A stretch of DNA of 49,538 nucleotides. It comes from an uncultured Eubacteriales bacterium. GTDB taxonomy: Bacteria; Bacillota; Clostridia; Christensenellales; Aristaeellaceae. The first letter of the stretch is position 1. Each line of letters starts with the position of its first letter. The notes below the pieces were generated by a model. That model searched no databases and was not told where the DNA came from. It saw only the letters and a list, made by a program, of their open reading frames with translations. Below are positions 1-6,914 of the stretch, one piece after another. Location of the stretch: positions 1-49,538 of the forward strand of contig USDD01000006.1 of assembly GCA_900553265.1 (NCBI GenBank), given 5' to 3'. The position numbers and the translations under genes were made by a program.

Positions 1-28
1 GTTCGAGAGGGCTTCGGCCCTCTCGAGC
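1..28. repeat. Intergenic palindrome, copy 1 (GAGAGGGC-TTCG-GCCCTCTC)
   Basis: A 12-bp inverted repeat (1-12 against 17-28, one G-T pair) closes on a TTCG tetraloop. The same arms and loop recur at 29741-29770. A T-run follows at 39-44, which is rather far from the stem for a standard terminator, so it may be a terminator for a plus-strand gene left of the window or a dispersed palindrome. Confidence 0.6.
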
Positions 29-54
29 TCTCCGTGGGTTTTTTGACAGCCTGA

Positions 55-82
55 GGGAGCGGCCTCCTTCGAGGCCGCTCCC
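55..82. terminator. Perfect 12-bp hairpin downstream of marR-like gene
   Basis: GGGAGCGGCCTC (55-66) pairs perfectly with 71-82 around a CTTC loop, just beyond the stop codon of the minus-strand MarR gene. No U-tract follows on the minus strand, so a role in termination or 3'-end stability is inferred from position only. Confidence 0.45.
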
Positions 83-88
83 GCTTCG

Positions 89-562
89 TCATTCTCCCTG
101 CGCCGCTTCCTCCCGGCCCGCGGGAAACCGCTCCAGAATGCGGTTGATGGTGCGAATTGCGCCGAGGTATTCGCTCAGCGCCGGGTCGTCCAGCTGGCCG
201 AAAATCGCCTCCAGCGTCGATTCCGCATCGCTCAGCGCCTCGCTTTGAAGCTGAAGCGCCGCCTCGGTGGGCTCCAGATGGACGATGCGCCGGTTCTCCG
301 GCAGGCGGCGGCGCACCAGCAGACCTTTTTCCTCTAATTGATTCAGCAGATGGTTCACCTGCTGCTTGGACATCATCGTTCGGTTCACCAGCTCGCCCAG
401 CGCCAGCCCCGGCTGATCCAGCAGAATGCACATCAGAAACGTCTCCGCATGGGACAGATTCCGCATCTTCATCGCCTGAAAGCGCCGGGCGATTCGCTCG
501 TTGTACAGCCGATGGAAAACCATCATCTGGCGGCTGAGCTCCCGAGTGCCGTCGTTGTTCAC
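89..562 (-). CDS. MarR family transcriptional regulator
   Basis: The 157-residue protein has the MarR layout: N-terminal dimerisation helices (about 10-35), a winged helix-turn-helix with recognition helix near residues 64-80 (MSKQQVNHLLNQLEEKG) and a basic wing at 83-95 (RRRLPENRR), then a C-terminal dimerisation helix. MarR proteins bind palindromes as dimers and usually repress, with relief by small ligands. The start is GTG at 560-562 behind a strong Shine-Dalgarno (AAGGAGGGG). It is divergent from the HEAT-repeat gene, and an AT-rich imperfect palindrome lies right upstream. The ligand cannot be told from the sequence. Confidence 0.9.
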   Translation of the reverse strand: MNNDGTRELSRQMMVFHRLYNERIARRFQAMKMRNLSHAETFLMCILLDQPGLALGELVNRTMMSKQQVNHLLNQLEEKGLLVRRRLPENRRIVHLEPTEAALQLQSEALSDAESTLEAIFGQLDDPALSEYLGAIRTINRILERFPAGREEAAQGE

Positions 563-582
563 GGCTTTTCCCCTCCTTGGTT

Positions 583-599
583 CAAAAATGAATATTTTG
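583..599. promoter_or_regulatory. Candidate MarR operator
   Basis: The AT-rich 17-nt sequence CAAAAATGAATATTTTG has 5-bp inverted arms and sits between the marR-like start codon and the divergent promoter at 619-647. This is the usual place for an autoregulatory MarR site. The call rests on position and symmetry only. Confidence 0.35.
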
Positions 600-618
600 T
601 AAACAGTGTTTTCCCCTC

Positions 619-647
619 TTGACAGGACTTGGAATCGGATTTATAGT
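619..647 (+). promoter_or_regulatory. Sigma-A-type promoter (TTGACA-17-TATAGT)
   Basis: TTGACA (619-624) and TATAGT (642-647) are 17 bp apart, close to the ideal housekeeping promoter. It points to the HEAT-repeat gene, giving a leader of about 75 nt, and lies in the divergent spacer next to the MarR gene, so MarR control is plausible. Confidence 0.75.
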
Positions 648-729
648 ATATATAAGTTTACGGTACACTTTACTGCACAATCACATGATAATCGCAAACC
701 CCGTGTTTGTCAAGAAGGGAAGGAAAATT

Positions 730-1062
730 ATGTTCGGAAACAAGATGGCAAAGATCGAAAAAATGGCTCAGAAGGGCGACGCGCACCATCTGAAGGAGCT
801 GGTCAAGGACAGGAAGCCCGAGGTTCGGCTGGCCGCCATCGACGCGCTGGGACAGTGCAGCGGCGAAGAGGCCTTCAACACGCTGACGCTGCTCATCAAC
901 ACGCCCGACGCGGAGGAGCGCGCCCACGTGGTTCGCGCCATGGCCGCCACGAAGCAGCCCAAGGTGCGCGCGTTTCTGGAGCACCGCAAGGATCTGGAAA
1001 AGGATCCCAAGGTGCTGGCCGCCATCCACGAGTCGCTGCTGACCGCAAAGAGCTCCGACTAA
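730..1062 (+). CDS. Small HEAT-repeat protein
   Basis: A 110-residue, soluble, all-helical protein. Helical pairs at about 17-43, 45-72 and 76-104, including EVRLAAIDALG, carry the conserved proline, arginine and small residues of HEAT/PBS-lyase repeats. Such repeats are protein-binding scaffolds; no catalytic motif is seen. The reading frame stays open back to 619, but ATG 730 is preceded by AGGAAAA at the right distance, and the frame upstream of it overlaps the promoter, so I take 730. It is transcribed from a near-consensus promoter and ends in a clear terminator, so it is probably a single-gene unit. Its partner is unknown. Confidence 0.75.
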   Translation: MFGNKMAKIEKMAQKGDAHHLKELVKDRKPEVRLAAIDALGQCSGEEAFNTLTLLINTPDAEERAHVVRAMAATKQPKVRAFLEHRKDLEKDPKVLAAIHESLLTAKSSD

Positions 1063-1112
1063 ACGCCGATTGGCGCGGGAAGGCCGCAACTAACCCTCCC
1101 GCGCTTTTCCCA

Positions 1113-1150
1113 CCCCGACGCTCACCTCCCGGAAGCGTCGGGGATTTTTT
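1113..1150 (+). terminator. Rho-independent terminator of the HEAT-repeat gene
   Basis: CCCCGACGCT (1113-1122) pairs perfectly with AGCGTCGGGG (1134-1143) and is followed by TTTTTT (1145-1150). The MITE-like element begins directly after its T-run. Confidence 0.9.
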
Positions 1151-1152
1151 AC

Positions 1153-1312
1153 GGCAACACCGCACAATTCGGCGGTGCGTCAGGCGCTGTCTTTTCCGCC
1201 ATCTGCGGCATGCAGATTCCTCGATTTACCTCCAGTAAACCTTCGGAATTTGCATTTGCATCTGACGAAAAATCCATTCGCCGGCCAACCGCCTCATTTG
1301 CGCGGTGTTACC
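1153..1312. mobile_element. 160-bp MITE-like element with TTAC target duplication
   Basis: The ends are inverted repeats of 17 bp: GGCAACACCGCACAATT (1153-1169) and the complement of 1296-1312 (GGTAACACCGCGCAAAT) agree at 14 of 17 positions. The tetranucleotide TTAC flanks both sides (1149-1152 and 1313-1316), as expected of a target-site duplication. Inside are further nested pairings, for example ATCTGC/GCAGAT (1201-1217), ATTCC/GGAAT and TTTAC/GTAAA, so the whole element can fold back. It holds no credible gene. It sits exactly after the terminator of the HEAT gene. Only one copy is seen in this window. Confidence 0.7.
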
Positions 1313-1349
1313 TTACATTTTTTCAGGCCGCGGCGCGGCGGCGGAGCGG

Positions 1350-1378
1350 TTGCATTTTTCGCCGAAATCGTGTATCAT
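1350..1378 (+). promoter_or_regulatory. Promoter TTGCAT-17-TATCAT
   Basis: TTGCAT (1350-1355) and TATCAT (1373-1378) are separated by exactly 17 bp, about 70 nt ahead of the start of the VTT-domain gene. The TTGCAT -35 recurs at three other promoters in the window. Confidence 0.6.
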
Positions 1379-1451
1379 TTATCCATGAAATATCGGCGGC
1401 CGGCGGGATGCGACGCGCTTTTCCCGCCGAGACCGCGACTTGAGGTGCGCC

Positions 1452-2660
1452 ATGAACCAAGGCAGTTTTCGTGCCCGGCTCCGGGCGATGGTCTCCATCG
1501 CCGCGCTGGCGCGGCTGGGCATGCTCCCGGCGCTGATCGCCCTGAACCGCGCCGGTCACGCGCTCTGGGCCGCGCTGCTCATCGCCCTTTCGGCGCTGGC
1601 GGGCGGATGGACGAAGCTGCGCGCCCGGCGGGGCGTCGCCGAGCGGCCGCTGGACGGCGCAGCCGACCGGCTGACTCAGGCGGCGCTGATTCTCAGCGCC
1701 GTGTCGCGCTATAAATGGACGCTGGGGCTGATCGTGCTGTTTGCCGCGCGGGAGGGCCTTCGCGCCGCATCGCGGCACGTCTCCGACGCGCATCCGTCCA
1801 ACACGGCGCGGATTCTGGACGTCATCGCCGCCGCGGCGCTGTACGTCGTGTCGGCGATGCTGACCCTGTTTCCGTCCATTTCTCAGACGGCGGGCGATAT
1901 TCTGCTGGCCCTGTGCGCGCTGGCGCTGGCCGCGTCCTGCGCGCCTTATCTGCGTCTTCCGGCCCTGCCCCGCCCGGCGCTGCGCGGCGGCAAGGTAGCG
2001 CTGCACGCGGCGCTGCTGTGCGTCTGGGCGGCGGTCATTCTCATCTGCCTGCACTATCGCGACCGCATCACCGTGGACGGCATCGTGAGCCTCACGCCGT
2101 CCAATTCGTTTCTGGCGGCGCTGGTGCTGCTGGCGCTGTTCGCCGTCAAGAGCGTAACCATCGTGGTCTACGGCGCGCTGCTCTACGCGGCCAGCGGCAT
2201 TCTCTTTCCGCTGCCGGCGGCGCTGGCGGTGAACCTGCTGGGCACGATCATCATGATTACCATCCCCTATCTGATCGGCTCGGCCTCGGGCGCGGAAGCC
2301 ATCCGCCGCATCGAGGAGAAGCACCCCAAAGCCGCGCTGCTGCGGGATTTCCGCGCGCAGAACGACTGGATGTTCGCGCTGCTCGTGCGCGTGCTGGGGC
2401 CGCTGCCCGGCGACCTCATCGGCGCGTACATGGGCGCGGCGGGCGTGCGCTATCCCCACTACGTCCTCGGCTCGCTGCTGGCCATGCTGCCCTCCATGCT
2501 GACCTTCTCCGTCATGGGCGGCAGTGTCGGCGACGCGGGCAGCCCGCGCTTCATCGTCTCAGCCGTTCTGCAGGCGGCGCTCAGCGTCGGCTCGATTCTG
2601 GCGTGCCTGATCTACTGCAAAAAGCACCTGCCCGCGCGGCAGAAGGAGGCGGAGGCATGA
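1452..2660 (+). CDS. Membrane protein: CDP-alcohol transferase-like domain fused to VTT/DedA domain
   Basis: A 402-residue polytopic protein. Residues about 15-170 resemble the CDP-alcohol phosphatidyltransferase fold and keep the second half of its motif (LDGAADR, 67-73), but the first half reads SALAGG (47-52), so the two leading aspartates are lost and catalysis is doubtful. Residues about 235-365 carry a VTT (SNARE-associated/DedA/TVP38) domain with the RVLGPLPGD signature (313-321), a family linked to lipid flipping or scrambling. ATG 1452 is chosen over the upstream in-frame TTG 1440 because GAGGTG lies 4 nt before it. Its stop overlaps the GT8 start (ATGA), so the two are cotranslated. 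A role in envelope lipid or glycolipid export is inferred. Confidence 0.75.
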   Translation: MNQGSFRARLRAMVSIAALARLGMLPALIALNRAGHALWAALLIALSALAGGWTKLRARRGVAERPLDGAADRLTQAALILSAVSRYKWTLGLIVLFAAREGLRAASRHVSDAHPSNTARILDVIAAAALYVVSAMLTLFPSISQTAGDILLALCALALAASCAPYLRLPALPRPALRGGKVALHAALLCVWAAVILICLHYRDRITVDGIVSLTPSNSFLAALVLLALFAVKSVTIVVYGALLYAASGILFPLPAALAVNLLGTIIMITIPYLIGSASGAEAIRRIEEKHPKAALLRDFRAQNDWMFALLVRVLGPLPGDLIGAYMGAAGVRYPHYVLGSLLAMLPSMLTFSVMGGSVGDAGSPRFIVSAVLQAALSVGSILACLIYCKKHLPARQKEAEA

Positions 2661-3469
2661 GCGATCCCATCCGCATTCTCGTGACGCTGAACGAGGCCTA
2701 TCTGCCCCATCTGAACGTCATGCTCTCATCGCTGCGCCATACCAATCCCGGCGAGCGCTTCGAAATCTATCTGCTCCATTCGAGCATTACGGACGCAGCC
2801 CTTTCCCCCACCCGGGCGGTTCTCGGCCCGGAGAACGCGCTTTTCCCCATCCGCGCGGACGCAGGACGGCTTGCCGAAGCGCCCACCACGTCGCGCTATC
2901 CCACGGAGATGTACTATCGCATCTTTGCGGCGAAGTATCTGCCCGAAGCGCTGGAGCGCGTGCTGTATCTCGACCCGGACGTGGTGGTCAACGGCCCGGT
3001 GCGGCCGCTGTACGAGACGCCCATGGGCGACTGCCTGTTCGCGGCGGCCTCCCACGTGCGCGAGCTGTTCCGCCGGGTCAACGAGCTGCGGCTGGACATG
3101 GACGAGCGCAGCCCCTACATCAACTCCGGCGTGATGCTGATGAATCTGAGCCGGCTGCGGGCGGAGCAGCGGGAGGATGAGGTGTTCGACTACATCGAGC
3201 GCCATTCCTCGGCGCTGCTGCTGCCGGATCAGGACGTGCTCAGCGGCCTGTACGGCCCGCGCATTCTGCCGCTGGATCCCCTCCGCTACAACATGACCGA
3301 GCGGCTGGCCGCGCTGCGCGGGCTGGAGCCGGACTGGGTGCGGCAAAACAGCGTGCTGATTCACTACTGCGGCCGCAACAAGCCCTGGAAGAAGCACTAC
3401 GCCGGACGGCTGGGCTTCTTCTATCAGGATGCGCTGGCGCGAATGGAGGCGGAGACGGAAAATCTGTGA
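2657..3469 (+). CDS. Glycosyltransferase family 8
   Basis: A 270-residue GT-A fold enzyme of the GT8 type (LgtC/GspA-like), which transfers a sugar from UDP-hexose with retention using Mn2+. Visible hallmarks are the N-terminal ILVTLNEAYLPHLNVMLSSL strand-helix, the DxD metal motif LDPD (D106, D108), PYINSGVMLMN (153-163), PDQD (190-193) and the late metal/substrate motif IHYCGRNKPW (235-244). There is no signal peptide or membrane segment, so it works on the cytoplasmic face. It overlaps the VTT-domain gene by 4 nt, and a strong terminator follows. The acceptor is unknown; a lipid or cell-wall glycan is likely from its partner. Confidence 0.88.
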   Translation: MSDPIRILVTLNEAYLPHLNVMLSSLRHTNPGERFEIYLLHSSITDAALSPTRAVLGPENALFPIRADAGRLAEAPTTSRYPTEMYYRIFAAKYLPEALERVLYLDPDVVVNGPVRPLYETPMGDCLFAAASHVRELFRRVNELRLDMDERSPYINSGVMLMNLSRLRAEQREDEVFDYIERHSSALLLPDQDVLSGLYGPRILPLDPLRYNMTERLAALRGLEPDWVRQNSVLIHYCGRNKPWKKHYAGRLGFFYQDALARMEAETENL

Positions 3470-3530
3470 CGGCTTCTCTCCCCTCGTTATTCTTGGGCAA
3501 AGCCGCCCAAATGCTCAAAATTCAATCAAG

Positions 3531-3570
3531 TGCGCCCATATGTCCGGAAATCGGACACGGCGCATTTTTT
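3531..3570 (+). terminator. Terminator of the VTT-GT8 operon
   Basis: A two-step stem, TGCGCC (3531-3536) with GGCGCA (3559-3564) enclosing TGTCCG (3541-3546) with CGGACA (3552-3557), runs into TTTTTT (3565-3570). A weaker hairpin (TTGGGC/GCCCAA, 3493-3510) precedes it. Confidence 0.85.
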
Positions 3571-3575
3571 GTTTA

Positions 3576-3604
3576 TTGCGGCGGCGTTCTGCGCAGGCTA
3601 TAAT
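3576..3604 (+). promoter_or_regulatory. Promoter TTGCGG-17-TATAAT for oleate hydratase
   Basis: TTGCGG (3576-3581) and a perfect TATAAT (3599-3604) are 17 bp apart, leaving a leader of about 50 nt before the start codon. Confidence 0.7.
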
Positions 3605-3662
3605 AAACACCGTCAAAGGGAAACAGTTCCCGGACGAAAGTTTATCGAGGAGGTCATTCGTG

Positions 3663-5438
3663 ATGTATTATTCCAGCGGTAATTATGAGGCGTTTGCCCG
3701 TCCCCGCAAGCCTGAAGGCGTCGACCAGAAGTCGGCATATATTATCGGCAGCGGCCTGGCCGCTCTGACAGCAGCCTGCTATCTCGTCCGCGACGGACAG
3801 ATGAAGGGCGAGCACATTCACATTCTGGAGAAGGATCAGCTGGCCGGCGGCGCGTGCGACGGCTGGAAGTTCGAAAACGTGGGCTACGTCATGCGCGGCG
3901 GCCGCGAGATGGACAACCACTTCGAGGTCATGTGGGATCTGTTCCACTCCATCCCATCCATCGAGACCGAGGGCGTGAGCGTGCTGGACGAGTACTACTG
4001 GCTGAACAAGGCCGACCCCAACTACTCCCTGTGCCGCGCGACGGTGAACCGCGGCGAGGACGCGCACACCGACGGCAAGTTCGACATCTCCGACAAGGGC
4101 GCGATGGAGATCATGAAGCTGTTCTTCACGCCCAACGAGGATCTTCAGGACAAGCGCATCACCGACGTCTTCGACGACGAGGTATTCAACAGCAACTTCT
4201 GGCTCTACTGGCGCACCATGTTCGCCTTCGAAAACTGGCACAGCGCGCTGGAGATGAAGCTGTATCTGCAGCGCTACATCCACCACATCGGCGGTCTGCC
4301 GGACTTCAAGGCGCTGCGCTTCACCAAGTACAACCAGTACGAGTCCATGATTCTGCCCATGGTAAAGTATCTGGAGAAGGCCGGCGTGCAGTTCCACTTC
4401 GGCGTGAAGGTGGTCAACGTGCTGTTCGACTGCAAACCCGAGCGCAAGGTGGCCACGAGCATCGAGACCCTCCGTGACGGCAGGGAGGAAAGCATCGCCC
4501 TGACCGAGAACGACCTGGTGTTCATCACCAACGGCGGCTGCGTGGAGAATTCCGCCATGGGCAGCCAGAACGAGCCCGCGCCCTACAACACCGAAATCAA
4601 GGCCGGCGGCGGCTGGGATATGTGGCGCAAGATCGCCGCGCAGGATCCCGCCTTCGGCCATCCGGACAAGTTCTGCCATGATCCCGAGCAGACCAACTGG
4701 ATGAGCGCCACGGTGGAGACGCTGGACGAGCGCATCATCCCCTATATCAAGGCCATCTGCAAGCGCGATCCCTTCACCGGCAAGGTCGTCACCGGCGGCA
4801 TCGTCACCGTGAAGGATTCCTGCTGGCTGATGAGCTGGACCATCAACCGCCAGCCCCAGTTCCGTTCCCAGCCGAAGGATCACTGCCTGGTGTGGGTCTA
4901 CTCCCTGTTCACCGACAAGGCCGGCGACTATGTGAAGAAGCCCATGCGCGAGTGCACCGGCAGGGAGATCTGCATGGAGTGGCTGTATCACATCGGCGTG
5001 CCGGAGGATCAGATTGAGGAGCTGGCCGAGCACAGCGCCAACACCGTGCCGGTGATGATGCCCTACATCGACGCGTTCTTCATGCCGCGCGCCTACGGCG
5101 ATCGCCCGAAGGTCGTGCCCGACGGCGCGGTGAACTTCGCCTTCCTCGGCCAGTTCGCCGAGACTCCGCGCGACACCATCTTCACCACCGAGTATTCCAT
5201 GCGCACCGGCATGGAGGCCGTGTACACGCTGCTGAACGTGGACCGCGGCGTGCCGGAGGTCTGGGGCAGCGTCTACGACATCCGCGACCTGCTCAACGCC
5301 ACCGTGCAGCTGCGCGACGGCAAAAAGATCACCGATATGGACGCAAACCTGCTCGAAAAGCTGGCCTTCAAGGCGGCGATGGGCAAGATCGCCGGCAGCG
5401 ACCTCGAAAAGCTGCTGAAGGAATACAAGCTCATCTGA
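3663..5438 (+). CDS. ohyA: Oleate hydratase (myosin-cross-reactive antigen family)
   Basis: A 591-residue FAD enzyme that adds water to the cis-9 double bond of oleate and related fatty acids, giving 10-hydroxy acids; in Firmicutes it detoxifies host unsaturated fatty acids. The FAD-binding GSGLAA lies at 29-34 and RGGREM at 78-83. From this start the proposed catalytic residues fall at Glu82 and Tyr201, the same numbers as in the Staphylococcus aureus enzyme as I recall it, and the length matches too, which supports ATG 3663. GAGGAGG lies 9 nt upstream; the adjacent GTG 3660 is a less likely start. It is a single-gene unit with its own promoter and terminator. The sequence looks intact. Confidence 0.95.
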   Translation: MYYSSGNYEAFARPRKPEGVDQKSAYIIGSGLAALTAACYLVRDGQMKGEHIHILEKDQLAGGACDGWKFENVGYVMRGGREMDNHFEVMWDLFHSIPSIETEGVSVLDEYYWLNKADPNYSLCRATVNRGEDAHTDGKFDISDKGAMEIMKLFFTPNEDLQDKRITDVFDDEVFNSNFWLYWRTMFAFENWHSALEMKLYLQRYIHHIGGLPDFKALRFTKYNQYESMILPMVKYLEKAGVQFHFGVKVVNVLFDCKPERKVATSIETLRDGREESIALTENDLVFITNGGCVENSAMGSQNEPAPYNTEIKAGGGWDMWRKIAAQDPAFGHPDKFCHDPEQTNWMSATVETLDERIIPYIKAICKRDPFTGKVVTGGIVTVKDSCWLMSWTINRQPQFRSQPKDHCLVWVYSLFTDKAGDYVKKPMRECTGREICMEWLYHIGVPEDQIEELAEHSANTVPVMMPYIDAFFMPRAYGDRPKVVPDGAVNFAFLGQFAETPRDTIFTTEYSMRTGMEAVYTLLNVDRGVPEVWGSVYDIRDLLNATVQLRDGKKITDMDANLLEKLAFKAAMGKIAGSDLEKLLKEYKLI

Positions 5439-5449
5439 GGCAAACAGAT

Positions 5450-5486
5450 GCGGCGGGAAACCGTTTGGTTTCCCGCCGCGTTTTTT
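5450..5486 (+). terminator. Terminator of oleate hydratase
   Basis: A perfect 13-bp stem (GCGGCGGGAAACC, 5450-5462, with 5467-5479) around GTTT is followed by a G and six Ts (5481-5486). Confidence 0.95.
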
Positions 5487-5508
5487 GCCCATCGAAAGGC
5501 GATGAAAC

Positions 5509-5562
5509 GCGGGCTGCAACAGAGGGCGCATACCAAAGGTATGCAGCGATTTTGCAGCCCGC
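5509..5562. other. Composite hairpin between convergent genes
   Basis: GCGGGCTGCAA (5509-5519) pairs perfectly with TTGCAGCCCGC (5552-5562) and encloses a second perfect hairpin, GCATACC/GGTATGC (5528-5544). It has no T-run. It lies between the oleate hydratase terminator and the end of the convergent antiporter gene, so it could protect or end the antiporter transcript, or be a dispersed palindrome. Confidence 0.5.
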
Positions 5563-5634
5563 TCCGACGAAGCAGGCGGAAATCTCTGCGTTTGTCAGAG
5601 TCCGTGCAGATCCTTGGGATCGGCACGGCTCTTT

Positions 5635-6615
5635 TCACGCCCCGAAGCAGGTGAACATGACCGCGAGATAGGCGATGTACAGCGCGCCGGCCAGAACGCC
5701 CATCCAGCGCTTGAAGCGGCCGCAGGCGAGGGCGGGAATCATCGTCGTCGCGGTGACGATCAGGCAGGCGGGAATGTCCAGCAGCATTCCCTGACGCTCC
5801 ACGGGCAGCGGCTTGCCCGAAATCAGCGCGCACAGCGGCATGATCAGCGACAGATCCATGATGTTCGCGCCGATGATGTTGCCCACGGACAGCGAGGCCT
5901 GCTTCTTGCGCACGGCGGTGATCGTCGTCACAAGCTCGGGAAGCGAGGTGCCGATGGAGATCATCGTCGCGGCGATCACCGCGTCCGGCACGCCCAGCGA
6001 CGCAGCCAGCGCCGAGCCGTTGTCGATCAGCAGCTGCGCGCCCAGCACCACCGCCGCCGCGCCCAGCAGGAATTTGCCGATGTTCGCCGGAATCGCGCCC
6101 CTGTCCATTTCGGGCTTTTCCACGGTCTCCGTGCCCTGCTCGCGCTTTGCGGCAAACAGGCTCTCGGCGATGAACGCGGCGAACACCACCAGAATCAGAA
6201 CGCTCTCCGCGATGGACAGCACGCCGTCGCGGGTGAAGGCGAACAGCGCGGCGATGGCGATCAGCAGCAGGCCAGCCTTCACGCCGAACTGCTTTCGCGT
6301 CATGGCGCAGGTCATGCAGATCAGCGCGATGCACATAATCACGCCGATATTGGCCGTGACCGAGCCCACGGCATTGCCCACGGCGATGTCCACATTGCCC
6401 TCCAGCGCCGCGAACACCGACACCAGCATCTCCGGCAGCGTCGTGGCAAAGCTGACCACTGTCGCGCCGATAATGAACTTGGGAATGCCCGAGGCCTCGG
6501 CGATCCACGTGGACGCATCGACGAACCAGTCGCCGCCCTTGATGATGCACAGAAGGCCCAGCCCAAACAGAACGAGAATCATAAAGAGGCTGCTGCCGGT
6601 AAAATCCAGACCCAT
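5635..6615 (-). CDS. Cation/Ca2+ antiporter (CaCA family, YrbG-like)
   Basis: A 326-residue membrane protein with about ten hydrophobic segments and the duplicated alpha repeats of Na+/Ca2+ exchangers: GATVVSFATTLPEM (50-63) with GNAVGSVTANI (80-90), and SIGTSLPEL (220-228) with VGNIIGANIMD (244-254). The acidic residues of both repeats, which bind the ion, are kept. A cytoplasmic loop at about 155-180 separates the halves. ATG 6615 follows AGGAGG; the frame is open 10 codons further but without a ribosome site. A yybP-ykoY riboswitch and terminator precede it, so expression should rise with Mn2+, and Mn2+ or mixed Mn2+/Ca2+ export is a fair inference. Confidence 0.88.
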   Translation of the reverse strand: MGLDFTGSSLFMILVLFGLGLLCIIKGGDWFVDASTWIAEASGIPKFIIGATVVSFATTLPEMLVSVFAALEGNVDIAVGNAVGSVTANIGVIMCIALICMTCAMTRKQFGVKAGLLLIAIAALFAFTRDGVLSIAESVLILVVFAAFIAESLFAAKREQGTETVEKPEMDRGAIPANIGKFLLGAAAVVLGAQLLIDNGSALAASLGVPDAVIAATMISIGTSLPELVTTITAVRKKQASLSVGNIIGANIMDLSLIMPLCALISGKPLPVERQGMLLDIPACLIVTATTMIPALACGRFKRWMGVLAGALYIAYLAVMFTCFGA

Positions 6616-6643
6616 GAGAATCCTCCTGACCGAATGAACGTAC

Positions 6644-6691
6644 AAAAAAAGACTTTTCGCACGATCATCCTCTGTGATGTGCTAAAAGTCT
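6644..6691 (-). terminator. Riboswitch expression-platform terminator
   Basis: On the minus strand AGACTTTTAGCAC (complement of 6679-6691) pairs with the complement of 6650-6662 with one mismatch and runs into seven Us (A-run 6644-6650). Its 5' arm includes the 3' strand of aptamer helix P1, so forming P1 and forming the terminator exclude each other. Confidence 0.85.
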
Positions 6692-6772
6692 CATTACCTA
6701 ATCAATAGGCGCATGTCCACCGGCTGCTGTGAGCCGGGCGATGTTGAGCATGCTTTGCAACTACTCCCTTTT
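6684..6772 (-). ncRNA. yybP-ykoY (Mn2+) riboswitch aptamer
   Basis: Read on the minus strand, AAAAGGGAGTAG opens the element and TGAGACTTTT closes it, forming P1 (AAAAG with CTTTT). Between them are GCATG/CATGC, CGGCT/AGCCG and CCTA/TAGG helices, the four-way junction layout of this family, with the conserved GAGTAG and loop parts. It lies between a consensus promoter and a terminator that uses the same P1 strand. Mn2+ binding would hold P1 and let the polymerase read on into the antiporter gene. Confidence 0.88.
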
Positions 6773-6782
6773 AACAGAAGTT

Positions 6783-6811
6783 AGAATACCACAACACCGC
6801 GCCTTTGTCAA
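6783..6811 (-). promoter_or_regulatory. Promoter TTGACA-17-TATTCT of the riboswitch-antiporter unit
   Basis: On the minus strand a perfect TTGACA (complement of 6806-6811) is 17 bp from TATTCT (complement of 6783-6788), starting transcription a few bases before the riboswitch aptamer. Confidence 0.8.
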
Positions 6812-6828
6812 CGTCTTCCGGTTGAAGT

Positions 6829-6875
6829 TTGCGCAAAAGAACCATTCCTCAGACGCGTCATTGCGCAAAAGAACC
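6829..6875 (+). repeat. Direct repeat of TTGCGCAAAAGAACC
   Basis: The 15-mer occurs at 6829-6843 and 6861-6875, 32 bp apart. A related GCGCAAAAGAACCGC is found at the terminator after the rluD-type gene (from 44328). The second copy supplies one arm of the ribosomal operon terminator, so the repeat may reflect a shared terminator block. Confidence 0.5.
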
Positions 6876-6900
6876 GCCGCTTTCTGAGAAACGGCGGTTC
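6867..6900 (-). terminator. Terminator of the S10-spc-alpha cluster
   Basis: GAACCGCCG (6871-6879) pairs perfectly with CGGCGGTTC (6892-6900). On the minus strand it is followed by UUUU (A-run 6867-6870). It lies right after the rplQ stop codon. Confidence 0.8.
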
Positions 6901-6914
6901 CATTTTCTGAAAAA

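Noticed and set aside
1153..1312. Possible riboswitch or known structured RNA ahead of the VTT operon
   Set aside because: The inverted ends and TTAC duplication fit an inserted element better, and the operon promoter lies downstream of it, so it would not be in that mRNA.
3654..5531. A 625-codon minus-strand open frame opposite oleate hydratase
   Set aside because: Antisense shadow of a gene with clear catalytic residues; it also crosses a strong terminator.
5635..6615. TerC/MntP-type Mn2+ exporter, as suggested by the riboswitch
   Set aside because: The duplicated alpha-repeat motifs with GTSLPE and GNIIGAN place the protein in the CaCA exchanger family.
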